Shown: positions 47,664 to 57,798 of the stretch, piece after piece | Position numbering within the stretch: the first letter of the stretch is position 1 | How the letters are laid out: the number at the start of each line of letters is the position of its first letter | NCBI RefSeq assembly: GCF_000744785.1 | Contig: NZ_JQMO01000002.1 | Location: 1,116,001 to 1,180,000, forward strand | Length of the DNA: 64,000 bases | Source of the DNA: Kitasatospora azatica KCTC 9699 | GTDB lineage: Bacteria; Actinomycetota; Actinomycetes; Streptomycetales; Streptomycetaceae | Direction: 5' to 3' | Notes under the pieces: model-generated | The model's input: only the letters and a program-made list of their open reading frames with translations | Database searches by the model: none | Told to the model about the DNA's origin: nothing | Translations under genes and position numbers: made by a program

Positions 47664-50116
47664 TTCCGCATCACCGCCGGCTCGTGGCGGCGCAGTAGCC
47701 GCGCGACCAGCAGGCCGAAGACGGAGCTGAGCACCACCAGCATCCCCATGTCGAGCAGCCACACCTTCGCCGTGTGCCGGAACAGCGGGTCGCCGGTCAG
47801 CGTGCCGGGGACGATGACGTGCAGGTTCACGGTGGCGGCCATCGCGCCCAACGCCCAACGGGAGGGCACCAGCCAGGAGATCTGGTTGAGCACCGGCACG
47901 TTCAGCCGCAGCAGCGCGCCGCAGAAGACCACCTGGACGATGGCCAGCAGCACCAGCAGCGGCATGGTGACCTCCTCCTTGGCGACCACCGCCGAGATCA
48001 CCAGGCCGAGCATCATCGCGGTGAACGAGAGCAGCGCGACGGCCAGCGTGATCTCGATCAGCGGCGGCATGAACACCCCGCTGCCGCCCGGTGGTTCGAG
48101 CTTCACCCCGGCCAGCCCGACCATGGTCAGCACCACCGCCTGAACCACCGTCACGGTGCCGAGCACCACCACCTTCGAGCAGATGTAGGCCGATCTGGAC
48201 AGCCCGACCGCTCGTTCGCGCTGGTAGATGACCCGTTCCTTGACCAGCTCGCGAACCGCGTTGGCCGCGCCGGTGAGCACACCGCCGACGCAGAGCAGCA
48301 GCAGCGCGTTGAGCGCGGTGCTCTGGGTGAGCTTGGAGCCGGCCAGCGCGTGGGCCATCGCACCCATCACGAAGGGCAGCGCGATCATGATGGCGAGGAA
48401 GGTCCGGTCGGCGGTCAGCGCGGTGGCGTAGCGGCGGACCAGGGTGCCGAGTTGGTGGTGCCAGCGCTGCGGGGTCGGGGCCTTGAGCGCGGGACGTTCG
48501 GCCGCCGGCCGTTCGGCCGCCGGGCGCTCGGCTGCCGGGCGCTCGGCTGCTGGGCGTTCGGCTGCCGGCCCGACCGGTCTCGCGGGCCGCGCGAGTCTCT
48601 CCGGGGCCTTCTCGGCGGCCGCCATCGGTGCGATGTAGCGCTGGTAGGCGGGTGAGGCGCGGTACTGGCCGGCCCAGTCGCGGTCCTCCTGCGACTCGAA
48701 TGCCTCGAAAGCGTCGGGCCACTGCTCGAAGCCGAAGTACGGCAGGCTCTCGCCGGGCGGGCCGTAGTAGGCGGTGCGGCCGCCGGGCGCCAGCAACAGC
48801 AGACGGTCGCAGAGGTCGAGGCTGAGCACGCTGTGGGTGACCACGATGACGGTGCGGCCCTCGTCGGCGAGAGCACGCAACATCTGCATCACCGAGCGGT
48901 CCATGCCCGGGTCCAGGCCCGAGGTGGGCTCGTCCAGGAAGAGCAGCGAGGGCTTGGTGAGCAGTTCCAGGGCCACACTGACCCGCTTGCGCTGACCGCC
49001 GGAGAGGCTGGAGATGACCAGGTCGGCCCGCTTGTCCAGGCCGAGTTCGCCGATCACCTCGGCGATCCTGGCCTCCCGTTCGGCCGGCGCGGTGTCACCG
49101 GGGAAGCGCAGCTCGGCGGCGTAGCCGAGGGCCCGGCGAACCGTGAGCTGGGTGTGCAGGATGTCGTCCTGCGGCACCAGGCCGATCCGGCGGCGCAGTT
49201 CGGCGTAGTCGCGGTAGAGGTCGCGGCCGTCGTAGCGGACCGTACCCTGATCGGCGGGACGCAGGCCGGTCAGCGCATTGAGCAGGGTGGACTTGCCCGA
49301 TCCGCTCGGCCCGGCGACCGCGAGCAGGCACTTCTGGCCGACCGGGAAGCTGATCCCGTCCAGCAGGTGCCGCCCGTCGCCGACGGTGACCACCAGGTTC
49401 TCGACGTCCAGGGTGACCTCGCCGGTGTCGGCGAACTCCTGCAGCTCGCCGTCGACCAGGCAGAACACCGAGTGGCCGATGCCGACCAGATCGGTGGGGC
49501 CGACCGGGGCCTGGATCACCGGCTGGCCGTTGAGGTAGGTGCCGTTGTGGCTGCCGAGGTCGACGATCTCGTACCGGCCGCCGGGCCCGGCGCGCAGTTC
49601 GGCGTGGTGGCGGGAGACTTCGAGGTCCTCGACCACCAGGTCGTTGTCGTGCGAGCGTCCGATCCGCAGGGTGCGGGCGGCGGCGAGCGGGTGGACGCTG
49701 GTCGGCGGACGGAAGGAGCCGGTGATCGCGGTCAGCGCGGTGGGCCTCGGCGCCGCACGGGTGGGCCCGGGCGGGGTGCGGGCAGGCGCGGGCGGCGCGG
49801 CCGGTCGCAGGGCCACCTCGGGTCCGTCGCCCGGACTGCCGAAGCGGACCACGCAGTCGGGACCGAGGTCGAGGTGGCTGACCCGGTGGCCGTCGAGGTA
49901 GGTGCCGTTGGTGCTGTCGAGATCCTCCAGCATCCAGTGGCCGTCGCCGACATGCAGCAACGCGTGGTGCCAGGAGACCCGGGGGTCGCTGAGCGGAATC
50001 TCGCTGACCGGGTCACGGCCCAGGTGGTACGAGCGGCTCGGGCTCAGGAGCTGCGAGTCGCCGTCGGTCTGCAGGACCAGCTGCGGCGCGGTGGGCGCGG
50101 TCTGTCGCTCTCCCAT
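47660..50116 (-). CDS. Tandem-FHA ABC transporter (Rv1747-like)
   Basis: 818 residues: FHA domain 1 (YHLGRDPVSEIPLSDPRVSWHHALL ... STNGTYLDG), FHA domain 2 (RIGRSHDNDLVVEDLEVSRHHAEL ... SHNGTYLNG), an ABC ATPase (Walker [15 protein letters not shown], signature SSLSGGQRKRVSVALEL, Walker B LLFLDEPTSGLDPG), a linker with five AAERP repeats encoded by 15-bp units (48495-48569), then an ABC-2 permease of six helices. An ABCG-type half-transporter whose FHA domains would bind phosphothreonine, presumably written by the kinase encoded in the same operon. A TATGGT box ends six bases before the ATG: leaderless. Confidence 0.94.
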   Translation of the reverse strand: MGERQTAPTAPQLVLQTDGDSQLLSPSRSYHLGRDPVSEIPLSDPRVSWHHALLHVGDGHWMLEDLDSTNGTYLDGHRVSHLDLGPDCVVRFGSPGDGPEVALRPAAPPAPARTPPGPTRAAPRPTALTAITGSFRPPTSVHPLAAARTLRIGRSHDNDLVVEDLEVSRHHAELRAGPGGRYEIVDLGSHNGTYLNGQPVIQAPVGPTDLVGIGHSVFCLVDGELQEFADTGEVTLDVENLVVTVGDGRHLLDGISFPVGQKCLLAVAGPSGSGKSTLLNALTGLRPADQGTVRYDGRDLYRDYAELRRRIGLVPQDDILHTQLTVRRALGYAAELRFPGDTAPAEREARIAEVIGELGLDKRADLVISSLSGGQRKRVSVALELLTKPSLLFLDEPTSGLDPGMDRSVMQMLRALADEGRTVIVVTHSVLSLDLCDRLLLLAPGGRTAYYGPPGESLPYFGFEQWPDAFEAFESQEDRDWAGQYRASPAYQRYIAPMAAAEKAPERLARPARPVGPAAERPAAERPAAERPAAERPAAERPALKAPTPQRWHHQLGTLVRRYATALTADRTFLAIMIALPFVMGAMAHALAGSKLTQSTALNALLLLCVGGVLTGAANAVRELVKERVIYQRERAVGLSRSAYICSKVVVLGTVTVVQAVVLTMVGLAGVKLEPPGGSGVFMPPLIEITLAVALLSFTAMMLGLVISAVVAKEEVTMPLLVLLAIVQVVFCGALLRLNVPVLNQISWLVPSRWALGAMAATVNLHVIVPGTLTGDPLFRHTAKVWLLDMGMLVVLSSVFGLLVARLLRRHEPAVMRK

Positions 50117-50197
50117 GGTTCGACCATAGTCCGGCGCCGTGGGCTCAGCGATCGGTGAACTATGGTCACTTGCCGTGATAGCGTCGTCACGCAGAGC

Positions 50198-50237
50198 GCA
50201 CGTGAAGCTCGCAGGTGAAAGCTCGCACGTGAAGCCG
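50198..50237 (+). repeat. Three short direct repeats GCNNGTGAARGCTC
   Basis: GCACGTGAAGCTC (50198), GCAGGTGAAAGCTC (50211) and GCACGTGAAGC (50225) lie head to tail in the divergent spacer upstream of the FHA-ABC gene and the short frame at 50303. They could be a regulator-binding array or a small tandem expansion. Confidence 0.5.
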
Positions 50238-50302
50238 GAGTCCCGTGCGCCACAGGGGATTCACTCGGGATTCGCTCGGTGACGAGGGCAGGACGAGGGC
50301 CG

Positions 50303-50608
50303 ATGACTACGCTACTGCGCCCGGCTGGGGCGGCAGCACCGACCGTCGCGGCGCCGCCGCTGGCCGGGGTGCCACTGACCCTGGCCGGGGACAGTGCGGC
50401 GGCCACCCTGGCCGGGCGCCAACTGGCGGCGCTGGGCTGCATCGTGACGGCGGCGCCGACGAGCGAGGCCGATGGGGCCGGCGCCGTGCCGTCTACGGTG
50501 ACACCCCTGCCCCCCCGCGTACCGGTAGGCACGCAAGACCGCGTTCTGGGCGCCGCTTCACCGCCGGTCTGCCGGCCTGCACCACCCAGTCGCGGCCCGC
50601 CTTCCTGA
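50303..50608 (+). CDS. Short frame, possibly a CaiB/BaiF-type N-terminal remnant
   Basis: ATG 50303 opens 101 codons. Residues 20-55 (PLAGVPLTLAGDSAAATLAGRQLAALGC) vaguely follow the N-terminus of CaiB/BaiF CoA-transferases (PLxGlrVldls...aGR.LadLGA), then the sequence becomes Pro/Ser/Arg-rich and unlike any protein I know. I cannot tell whether it is a degraded gene or chance coding. Confidence 0.3.
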   Translation: MTTLLRPAGAAAPTVAAPPLAGVPLTLAGDSAAATLAGRQLAALGCIVTAAPTSEADGAGAVPSTVTPLPPRVPVGTQDRVLGAASPPVCRPAPPSRGPPS

Positions 50609-50630
50609 CCACCCTGCCCGCCGGGGCGGT

Positions 50631-52343
50631 TCAGGAGGCGAGGGCGGCTTCCCCTTCCCGTAGCCGGAGTTCGGCTCGGGCCGCACGCCGGCGGTCCGCC
50701 TCGGTCGGGTCCAGGAGCGGAACGGCGGCCAGCAGCCGCCGTGTGTAGGGGTGCTCCGGTGCCGCGTAGACCTCGTCCGCCGTGCCGAGTTCGACGATCC
50801 GGCCGTGCCGCATCACCGCGACCCGGTCGCTGACCTGGCGGACCACCGCGAGGTCGTGCGCGATGAAGACCAGGGTCAGCCCGAACTCGTGCTGCAGATC
50901 GGACAACAGGCGGATCACCTGGGCCTGGGTGGAGACGTCGAGGGCGGACACCGGTTCGTCGCAGACCAGCAGCTTCGGCCGTGGGGCGAGCGCCCGGGCG
51001 ATGCCGACCCGCTGGCGCTGCCCGCCGGAGAGCTCGTGCGGATAGCGGTGGTACCAGTCCGGTCGCAGACCGACCCGTTCCAGCAGTTCGCCGACCTCGC
51101 GCCGGATCTGCGGGCCGGACGAACCGCCCTGCACCCGCAAGGGGTCGGCGATCGAGTCGCCGATGGTGCGTCGCGGGTTGAGCGAGGCCACCGGGTCCTG
51201 GAAGACCATCTGCAAGTCGCGGCGCACCGGCCGCAGTCGGCGCTCGGAGGCCTGCGCGAGGTCGGTCCCTTCGAACCGGATCCGGCCGGAGGTGGGTCGG
51301 GTCAGCCGGACCAGCAGCCGGCCGAGGGTGGTCTTGCCGCTGCCGCTCTCCCCGACGACGCCGAGGGTCTCGCCGCGACGGATGTCCAGGCTGACCCCGT
51401 CGACGGCGCGCAGCTTCTCGCGGCCGCCGAGCAGGGCCCGCCGGCCCGGAGCCGCGCGCTGCCGGGCGGGTACCGGGTAGTGGCGGTGCAGGTCGTGGAC
51501 GCTCAGCAGGGTGTCCTCGGTGGGGCCGGTCGGCCGCTCGCGCGGACCGTCCAGGCGGGGCACGGCCGCGAGCAGCTCCCGGGTGTACAGCTCGCGCGGG
51601 GTGCCCAGGATCTCGGCGACCGGGCCGCGTTCCACGGCCCGGCCGTCCCGCATCACGAGCACCCGGTCGGTGTTGCCGGCGACCACACCGAGGTCGTGGG
51701 TGACCAGCAGCAGTGCCATGCCGTGCTCGGTGCGCAGGTCGTGCAGCAGGTCGAGGATCTGCGCCTGGACGGTGACGTCCAGCGCGGTGGTGGGCTCGTC
51801 CGCGATCAGCAGCTTGGGCGAGCAGACCAGGGCCATGGCGATCAGGGCCCGTTGGCGCATGCCGCCGGAGAACTCGTGCGGGTGGGCCCCGGCACGCCGG
51901 GCGGCGTCCGGGATGCCGACCCGGTCGAGCACCTCGACGGCGCGCCTGCGCGAGGCCGCCCGGGAGGAGCCGGTGTGGACCCGGTGGACCTCGGCGATCT
52001 GCTCGCCGATCGCCCAGTAGGGGTCGAGTGCGGAGAGCGGGTCCTGGAAGACCATGGCCGCCCGTGCGCCGCGCAGGGCGCGCAGTTCGGTCTGGTCGGC
52101 GGCCAGGACGTCCGTCCCGTCGACCCGGACGGTGCCGGTGACCTCGGCTCCGCTTCCCCGGTGCAGGCCCAGCAGGGTGAAGGCGACGGTGCTCTTCCCG
52201 GAGCCGGACTCCCCCACCAACCCCAGCGACTCGCCCGCCCCCAGACCGAAGGAGAGACCGTCGACGGCCGTGACCGGTCCGCTCCCGCCCTCGAAACGGA
52301 CCGTCAGATCCGTTACCTCCACGAGCTTTTGACGATTCGTCAT
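50631..52343 (-). CDS. Fused dual ATPase of a peptide/nickel-type ABC importer
   Basis: 570 residues, DppD and DppF in one chain. First ATPase: Walker [18 protein letters not shown], signature [17 protein letters not shown], Walker [14 protein letters not shown]. Second: [47 protein letters not shown]. Each is followed by the oligopeptide-type C-terminal motif ([16 protein letters not shown]). Energises uptake of peptides or a related solute. ATG overlaps the permease stop (ATGA). Confidence 0.94.
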   Translation of the reverse strand: MTNRQKLVEVTDLTVRFEGGSGPVTAVDGLSFGLGAGESLGLVGESGSGKSTVAFTLLGLHRGSGAEVTGTVRVDGTDVLAADQTELRALRGARAAMVFQDPLSALDPYWAIGEQIAEVHRVHTGSSRAASRRRAVEVLDRVGIPDAARRAGAHPHEFSGGMRQRALIAMALVCSPKLLIADEPTTALDVTVQAQILDLLHDLRTEHGMALLLVTHDLGVVAGNTDRVLVMRDGRAVERGPVAEILGTPRELYTRELLAAVPRLDGPRERPTGPTEDTLLSVHDLHRHYPVPARQRAAPGRRALLGGREKLRAVDGVSLDIRRGETLGVVGESGSGKTTLGRLLVRLTRPTSGRIRFEGTDLAQASERRLRPVRRDLQMVFQDPVASLNPRRTIGDSIADPLRVQGGSSGPQIRREVGELLERVGLRPDWYHRYPHELSGGQRQRVGIARALAPRPKLLVCDEPVSALDVSTQAQVIRLLSDLQHEFGLTLVFIAHDLAVVRQVSDRVAVMRHGRIVELGTADEVYAAPEHPYTRRLLAAVPLLDPTEADRRRAARAELRLREGEAALAS

Positions 52344-53329
52344 GCCAGGCTCACTCTCGGGTCGGCCAGCGCGTACAGCAGGTCCGCGACGGCGTTGGCG
52401 ATCACGACGAAGAAACCCGCGAAGAGGGTGGCTCCGACCACCACGGGCAGGTCGATCTGGTTGACCGAGTTCACCAGCAGCCGGCCGAGGCCGTCGAAGC
52501 CGAAGACCGACTCGGTGAGCATCGCGCCGCCGAGGATCTGGCCCACGTCGATGGCGAGCATGGTCAGCACCGGTACCAGCGCCCCGCGCAGCGCATGGCC
52601 GAGGACGATCCGGCGCTCGGAGAGCCCGTAGGCCCGGTTGGTCCTGATGTGGTCCTCGGCGAGGGTCTCCAGCAGGCTGCTGCGGGTCATCCGCGCGTAC
52701 GCCGCCGAGATGACCAGCGCGAGCGAGAACCAGGGCAGCACCAGGTTCGCCGCCCACTGCGCCGGGTCGTCGGTGAAGGCGGTGTAGGTGGGGAACGGCA
52801 TCCACTGCAGCGAGGCGCAGAACAGCATGAGCATCAGCAGGCCGACCAGGAAGACCGGCGTGGCCATCCCCGCCAGGGTGAGCGTGGTGAGCGCTCGCTC
52901 CGCGAGGCGGCCGCGGCGCAGCGCGGACAGCAGTCCGGTGCCGACGCCAAGCAGCAGCCAGATGACCATCGCCCCGAGGGTGAGCGAGAAGTCGACCGGG
53001 ATCCGCTGGATGATCATCTGCAGGACCGGCTGGTCGGTCTGGAAGGAGTAGCCGAGGCAGGGCGCGGCGCACTGGGTGACGTCGGTGCCGGAGTCGAAGC
53101 TGCGTCCGGCGACCAGGCCCCGCAGGAAGTCGCCGTACTGCTCCCAGACCGGGAGGTCGGTGCCGAGCTTGTGCCGGACCACCGCGAGGCGGGTGCCGTC
53201 GCAGCCCTTGCCGCAGACCAGGACGGCGGGGTCGTGCGGGGCGGCGTAGAAGACGAGGTAGACGACGGCCGACATCACCAGCAGCACCGCCGCGGTACTG
53301 ACGGTCCGTCGGAGCAGGAAGCGGATCAC
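52340..53329 (-). CDS. DppB/OppB-type ABC permease
   Basis: 329 residues, six transmembrane helices; starts MIRFLLRRTVSTAAVLLVMSAVVYLVFY and contains the EAA loop near ...GLSERRIVLGHALRGALVPVLTMLA. The loop after helix 1 has two cysteines (CGKGCDG) and a second Cys pair, unusual in this family. GTG start overlaps the next permease's stop (GTGA). Confidence 0.93.
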   Translation of the reverse strand: MIRFLLRRTVSTAAVLLVMSAVVYLVFYAAPHDPAVLVCGKGCDGTRLAVVRHKLGTDLPVWEQYGDFLRGLVAGRSFDSGTDVTQCAAPCLGYSFQTDQPVLQMIIQRIPVDFSLTLGAMVIWLLLGVGTGLLSALRRGRLAERALTTLTLAGMATPVFLVGLLMLMLFCASLQWMPFPTYTAFTDDPAQWAANLVLPWFSLALVISAAYARMTRSSLLETLAEDHIRTNRAYGLSERRIVLGHALRGALVPVLTMLAIDVGQILGGAMLTESVFGFDGLGRLLVNSVNQIDLPVVVGATLFAGFFVVIANAVADLLYALADPRVSLA

Positions 53330-54306
53330 GCCGGCACCTCCCGGGCGTCGGTCTTCTTGCGCCGCCGCTCGGTCCCGGCCCGCAACCGCGACTTGGCCCG
53401 CGGGTCGAGAGCCGTGCGCACGCCCTCGCCGAGGACGGTGAAGGCGAGCACGGTGACGAAGAGCAGCGCCGCCGGCAGCAGGACGTAGGCGGGGTCGGCC
53501 TGGAACCAGTTGGTGGCGCTGGACAGCATCTGCCCCCAGGAGGGGGTCGGCGGGCGCACTCCGACGCCGAGGAACGACAGTCCCGCCTCCTGGGCCACGT
53601 TCGCCGGGAGTTGCAGCACGCCGTAGGTGATCACGGGTGCGGCGAGGGCGGGCAGGATCTCGCGGCGGGCCACCCGCCTGCGGCGGGAGCCGGCGAGCCG
53701 GGCCGCGGAGACGTAGTCGAGGCCGCGCAGGGTGAGTACCTGGCCTCGGACGATCCGGGCGGTCTGCCCCCAGCCGAGGACGCCGATGACCAGCATCAGC
53801 AGCAGCGGGCGGGGGAAGCCGCTCGGCACCACGGCCATCAGCGCGACCGCGAAGACCAGCGACGGGAACGCGATCACCAGGTCCATCGAGCGGCTGATCG
53901 TGCTGTCCGCCAGCCGGTTGCCGAGCCCGGCGGTCAGGCCGATCAGCACGCCGAGCACGATCTGGACCACCGTCGCGCCGAGCGAGACGGACAGTGAGAT
54001 CTGTGCGCCGTACACCAGGCGGGCGAGCACGTCACGGCCGGTGCCGGGCTCGACGCCCAGCCAGTGCACCGCGCTCGCGCCGCCGAACGGGCCGATCGGC
54101 ACGCCGCCGGTGGCGGAGTCGATCAGGGCGTTGTGGTAGGTCGTCGGGTCCTGTCCCTCGAGCGCGGCGATCAGCGGGGCCGCGGCCGCCGTCAGGAGCA
54201 GCAGGACGACCACCGCCAGTGCGGCGGTCGCGGCACGGTCGGCGCGCAGCCGCCGCCATACCTGGTTGCGGCCGGGTGGCTGAGTGGCCGTCGGGGCCTT
54301 GCTCAT
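53326..54306 (-). CDS. DppC/OppC-type ABC permease
   Basis: 326 residues. N-terminal RADRAATAALAVVVLLLLTAAAAPLIAAL helix, then BPD_transp domain with the EAA motif YVSAARLAGSRRRRVARREILPALAAPVI. Forms the heterodimeric channel with the DppB-like permease. Only 11 bases separate it from the binding-protein gene. Confidence 0.93.
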   Translation of the reverse strand: MSKAPTATQPPGRNQVWRRLRADRAATAALAVVVLLLLTAAAAPLIAALEGQDPTTYHNALIDSATGGVPIGPFGGASAVHWLGVEPGTGRDVLARLVYGAQISLSVSLGATVVQIVLGVLIGLTAGLGNRLADSTISRSMDLVIAFPSLVFAVALMAVVPSGFPRPLLLMLVIGVLGWGQTARIVRGQVLTLRGLDYVSAARLAGSRRRRVARREILPALAAPVITYGVLQLPANVAQEAGLSFLGVGVRPPTPSWGQMLSSATNWFQADPAYVLLPAALLFVTVLAFTVLGEGVRTALDPRAKSRLRAGTERRRKKTDAREVPA

Positions 54307-54317
54307 GGTGCCGGGCC

Positions 54318-56027
54318 TCACTTCACCGAGATGCGGGAGAGGTCGTACAGGCCGTTCCACTGGCTGACGTAGGCGTTCTTCACGCCCGTGCCGTAGAGCC
54401 GCTTGTAGATCGGGTGGAACAGCGGCACGGTGTACGCCTGCTTGCCGAGTTCGGCGTCGAGCCTGCCCCAGGCCTGGGCGGCCTTGGCCGGGTCGGTGAG
54501 CTTGTTCGCCTCGTCGATCTCGGCGTTGACCTGAGGGTCGTTCAGCTGCGCGGAGTTGTAGTTGCCGCCGTCGGCCAGGATCTGCCGCCCGTCGAATATC
54601 GGCGCCAGGAAGGGGCCGCCGGACGGCCAGTCGGCGCCCCAACTGGCCACGAAGAGACCCGGTTCGGTGGCCGGCTTCTGGTACTTGGTCTGGTAGTCGT
54701 CGTCGGCGGTGCCCTCGAGCTTGACGGTGATCCCGGCCTTGCCGAGCGCCTGCTGGACGGCGGCCGCGACCTCCGGGCCGCTGCCGTCGCCGGTCACCGT
54801 CGAGTGACTGAGGGTGATGGTCAGGCCGTTCGAGTAACCGGCCTGGGCCAGCAGTTCCTTGGCCTTGGCCGGGTCGCCGCTCTGCCCGGCCGGGAAGTAG
54901 TCGTACGGCGTGTAGCCGAACGCGGGCTGGTCGGGCAGGAAGGTGGTGGCGGGCTTGGCGACGGCGGTGCCGCCGACCGCGTTGATCACCGACTCGCGGT
55001 CGATCGCGTACGAGACCGCCTGGCGCACCCGCGCATCGTCGAAGGGCTTCACCGTCGGGTTGAACGCCAGGTACTGGGTCTCGCCGAAGTAGCCGGTGAC
55101 CACCCGCTTCTTGAGGGCGGCATCGCCGTTCAGCTTCGCCAGCACCGAGGCGTCGACGTTGGTGTCGGTGGTCACGGCGTGGGCGTCGTCGCCGGTGCCG
55201 GCGGCCAGCCGCTGGTTGATCACGGACTGGTCGAGGCCCGAGCTGACCACGATCTTGTCGGGGCAGGCGAGGCGCTGGTCGTCGACGGCACGCGACCAGT
55301 TGGGGTTGCGGTCCAACTGGATGCTCTTGCCGCCGTCGTTGCTGACGACCTTGTAGGGACCTGAGGAGACCGGATGCTTCTGGTAGGCGGTCCCGGTGTC
55401 CTTGTCCTTGGGTACCGGCGCGAACTGGGTGGCGGTCGCCAGGAACGGGAAGTCGCCCTCGGGCTTGCGCAGCTTGAACACGATCGTGGTGTCGTCGGGA
55501 GTCTCGATCGAGGCCAAGTCCCCGCCCTTGTAAGGGCCCTGGTACGCCTCGCCGCCGACCAGCCAGTCGCGCAGGTAGGGCGGGCCGCCCGGGAGCTCGG
55601 GCGCGAAGGAGCGCTCCAGGCCGTACTTGATGTCGGCGGACTTGATCGGGGTGCCGTCCTCGAACTTGATCCCCGGCTTGAGGTGGTAGGTCCACACCGT
55701 GGCGTCCTGGTTGGGCTCGCCGGTGTCGGTGGCGAGGTCCGGCACGACCTTGGCGCTGTCCGGGCCGTCGGTGGTGTGGTTGCGGGTGGTCAGCGTCCGG
55801 AAGACCAGGGTGGGCACCTTTCCGCCGCCGGAGGTGTAGAGCTCGGCCGGGTCGAAGTTCCCCTGCCCGCGGTGGTTGAGCACCGTCAGGGTGCCGCCCT
55901 GGCAGGCGTTGGGGTCGAACGCGGCCGACGCCGAGGAACTCGTACTCGCACCCGCGCCGCAGGCCGCGGTGAATCCGGCCAGCAGTGCGACGGCGGCAGC
56001 CGCTACGGCGGCCCTGCTCTTGGTCAT
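54318..56027 (-). CDS. Peptide-type ABC solute-binding lipoprotein (SBP_bac_5)
   Basis: 569 residues. Lipoprotein signal with lipobox LLAGFTAAC, then SBP family 5 landmarks: TLTVLNHRGQGNFDPAELY, GIKFEDGTPIKSADIKYGLERSF, DDARVRQAVSYAIDRESVINAV. Surface-anchored; delivers peptides (or another family-5 ligand) to the permease complex encoded downstream. AGAGGTAAATC precedes the ATG. The upstream 56028-56212 has no convincing leader peptide. Confidence 0.94.
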   Translation of the reverse strand: MTKSRAAVAAAAVALLAGFTAACGAGASTSSSASAAFDPNACQGGTLTVLNHRGQGNFDPAELYTSGGGKVPTLVFRTLTTRNHTTDGPDSAKVVPDLATDTGEPNQDATVWTYHLKPGIKFEDGTPIKSADIKYGLERSFAPELPGGPPYLRDWLVGGEAYQGPYKGGDLASIETPDDTTIVFKLRKPEGDFPFLATATQFAPVPKDKDTGTAYQKHPVSSGPYKVVSNDGGKSIQLDRNPNWSRAVDDQRLACPDKIVVSSGLDQSVINQRLAAGTGDDAHAVTTDTNVDASVLAKLNGDAALKKRVVTGYFGETQYLAFNPTVKPFDDARVRQAVSYAIDRESVINAVGGTAVAKPATTFLPDQPAFGYTPYDYFPAGQSGDPAKAKELLAQAGYSNGLTITLSHSTVTGDGSGPEVAAAVQQALGKAGITVKLEGTADDDYQTKYQKPATEPGLFVASWGADWPSGGPFLAPIFDGRQILADGGNYNSAQLNDPQVNAEIDEANKLTDPAKAAQAWGRLDAELGKQAYTVPLFHPIYKRLYGTGVKNAYVSQWNGLYDLSRISVK

Positions 56028-56212
56028 GATTTACCTCTTCAAGGAATTGGATCGTAGACAAACCGAAGGCGGGAAAAGGCATGGCGGCAGAAGGCCGCAA
56101 CGGACAGCGGAAAGCCGACGCAACGCAGGCCCGCAGGCCGCGTCGTCAGCGCCCCGACGTCACCGACATCGACAGGTGACGCCGAAAACAGTCAAGGAGA
56201 CCCCGGCGCCGG

Positions 56213-56983
56213 TCACAGCACATCCGCCAGGAACTGCCGCAGGCGCGGGCTGCGCGGGGCGTCGAACAGCGCCTCCGGTGAGCCGGCTTCCACCACCACC
56301 CCGTGGTCCATGAAGGCCACCCGGTCCGCGGCCTCGCGGGCGAACCCCATCTCATGGGTGACCACCACCATGGTCATGCCCTCGCGCCCCAGCTCGGCCA
56401 TCAGACCGAGCACGCCCTTCACCAGCTCGGGGTCGAGCGCGGAGGTGGCCTCGTCGAAGAGCATCACCTGAGGCTCCATCACCAGGGCCCGGGCGATGGC
56501 CACCCGCTGCTGCTGGCCACCGGAGAGCTGTCCGGGGCGGACCTGGGCCTTGTGCCGCAGGCCCACCAGGTCGAGTTGGCGCAGCGCGGCCTCCTCCGCC
56601 TCCTCCCCGGAGAGACCGCACAGCTTGCGCAGCGGAAGGGTGAGGTTGCGCAGGACGCTCAAGTGCGGGAACAGGTTGAACTGCTGGAACACCATGCCGA
56701 CCTGTTGGCGCAGCAGATTCGGATCGCGCCGCAGCACGCTCTCGCCGTCCAGCAGCACGTCGCCCCGATCGGGCTCCAGCAGCCGGTTGACGGTCCGCAG
56801 CAGCGTGGACTTGCCGGAGCCGGAAGGGCCGATGACGCAGAGCGTGTGGCCGCGCGGCACGTCGAGGTCCACGCCGCGCAGGACCGGGTTGCCGCCGAGC
56901 GACAGGTGCAGGTCCCGGGTGGCCAGGCTCACCGGGGAGGAGAGCCCACCGACCCGGGCGGTGGGTCGCTGGTCGTCAGGCAC
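56213..56983 (-). CDS. Polar amino-acid ABC importer ATPase (GlnQ type)
   Basis: 256 residues. Walker [19 protein letters not shown]-loop [14 protein letters not shown] (the GlnQ-type FNLFPH), signature [20 protein letters not shown], Walker [19 protein letters not shown] 56983 chosen for the GAGGGAG upstream; it overlaps the permease stop by a few bases. Confidence 0.95.
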   Translation of the reverse strand: MPDDQRPTARVGGLSSPVSLATRDLHLSLGGNPVLRGVDLDVPRGHTLCVIGPSGSGKSTLLRTVNRLLEPDRGDVLLDGESVLRRDPNLLRQQVGMVFQQFNLFPHLSVLRNLTLPLRKLCGLSGEEAEEAALRQLDLVGLRHKAQVRPGQLSGGQQQRVAIARALVMEPQVMLFDEATSALDPELVKGVLGLMAELGREGMTMVVVTHEMGFAREAADRVAFMDHGVVVEAGSPEALFDAPRSPRLRQFLADVL

Positions 56984-57755
56984 GGGAGGCTCCCTCGTCA
57001 ACAGTGTCGGGCGTCACGGCTTCCCGCAGGTCGGCGGGCTCCTCGACGACCCGCCGCCCGAGCCGCAGCCGCCGGTCGACGACATTGACCAGATGGGTCA
57101 GCGGCACCGTGAGCAGCAGGTAGAACAGCCCGGCCAGGACCAGCGCGGACTCGTTGCCGGTGTTGGCCGCCGAGTCCTGGCCGATCCGGAACAGGTCCCG
57201 CTGACCGGCCGTCAGTCCGAGGAAGTAGATCAGGCTGGAGTCCTTGATCAGCGCGATGAGCTGGTTGACCCAGGCCGGCAGCACCCGCCTGACGCCCAAC
57301 GGGATGATCACCAGCCGCATCGCCGCGGGGTAGGAGAACCCGAGGGCGCGCGCCGCCTCCAGCTGGCCCGGCTCCACGCTCTGGATGCCGGAGCGGAAGA
57401 TCTCGCCGAAGTAGGCGGCGGCGATCAGCGACAGCGCCAGGATGCCCAGCGGGTACGGGTCCGGCCCCCAGATGGCCAGCCCCTGCGGTGCCAGCCCGAC
57501 CCCGATCAGCAGGATGGTGACCGCGGCCGGGAGGCCGCGGAACACATCGGTGTACAGCCGGGCCGGCCAGCGCAGCCAGCGCGCCCTGGCCGTCCCCGCG
57601 ACCGCCAGCGGCAGGCCGAGCAGGGTGCCGGCGGCCGCGGCCGACACCGAGAGGATCAGCGTGTTGGGCACGCCGGTCGTGAGCAGGTCGGAGATCGCGG
57701 CACGCATCGATCCCCAGTTGAAGAAGGTCTCCACCAGCACGCCGAGCTGGTCCAC
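56976..57755 (-). CDS. Polar amino-acid ABC importer permease
   Basis: 259 residues, HisM/GlnP type. [46 protein letters not shown] (the FRGxP signature) and [43 protein letters not shown] (EAA loop). GTG start; follows the binding-protein gene by 43 bases. Confidence 0.95.
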   Translation of the reverse strand: MDQLGVLVETFFNWGSMRAAISDLLTTGVPNTLILSVSAAAAGTLLGLPLAVAGTARARWLRWPARLYTDVFRGLPAAVTILLIGVGLAPQGLAIWGPDPYPLGILALSLIAAAYFGEIFRSGIQSVEPGQLEAARALGFSYPAAMRLVIIPLGVRRVLPAWVNQLIALIKDSSLIYFLGLTAGQRDLFRIGQDSAANTGNESALVLAGLFYLLLTVPLTHLVNVVDRRLRLGRRVVEEPADLREAVTPDTVDEGASRA

Positions 57756-57798
57756 GTCGGTCTCCTGTCGGTCGGTCGCGGGAACGGGCTAAGACCGG

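Noticed and set aside
56146..56169. Seven-codon frame upstream of the peptide-binding protein as a leader peptide
   Set aside because: Reads MSVTSGR only; it lacks the RRHxDLxRV and Cys signature seen at 58848, so I do not call it.
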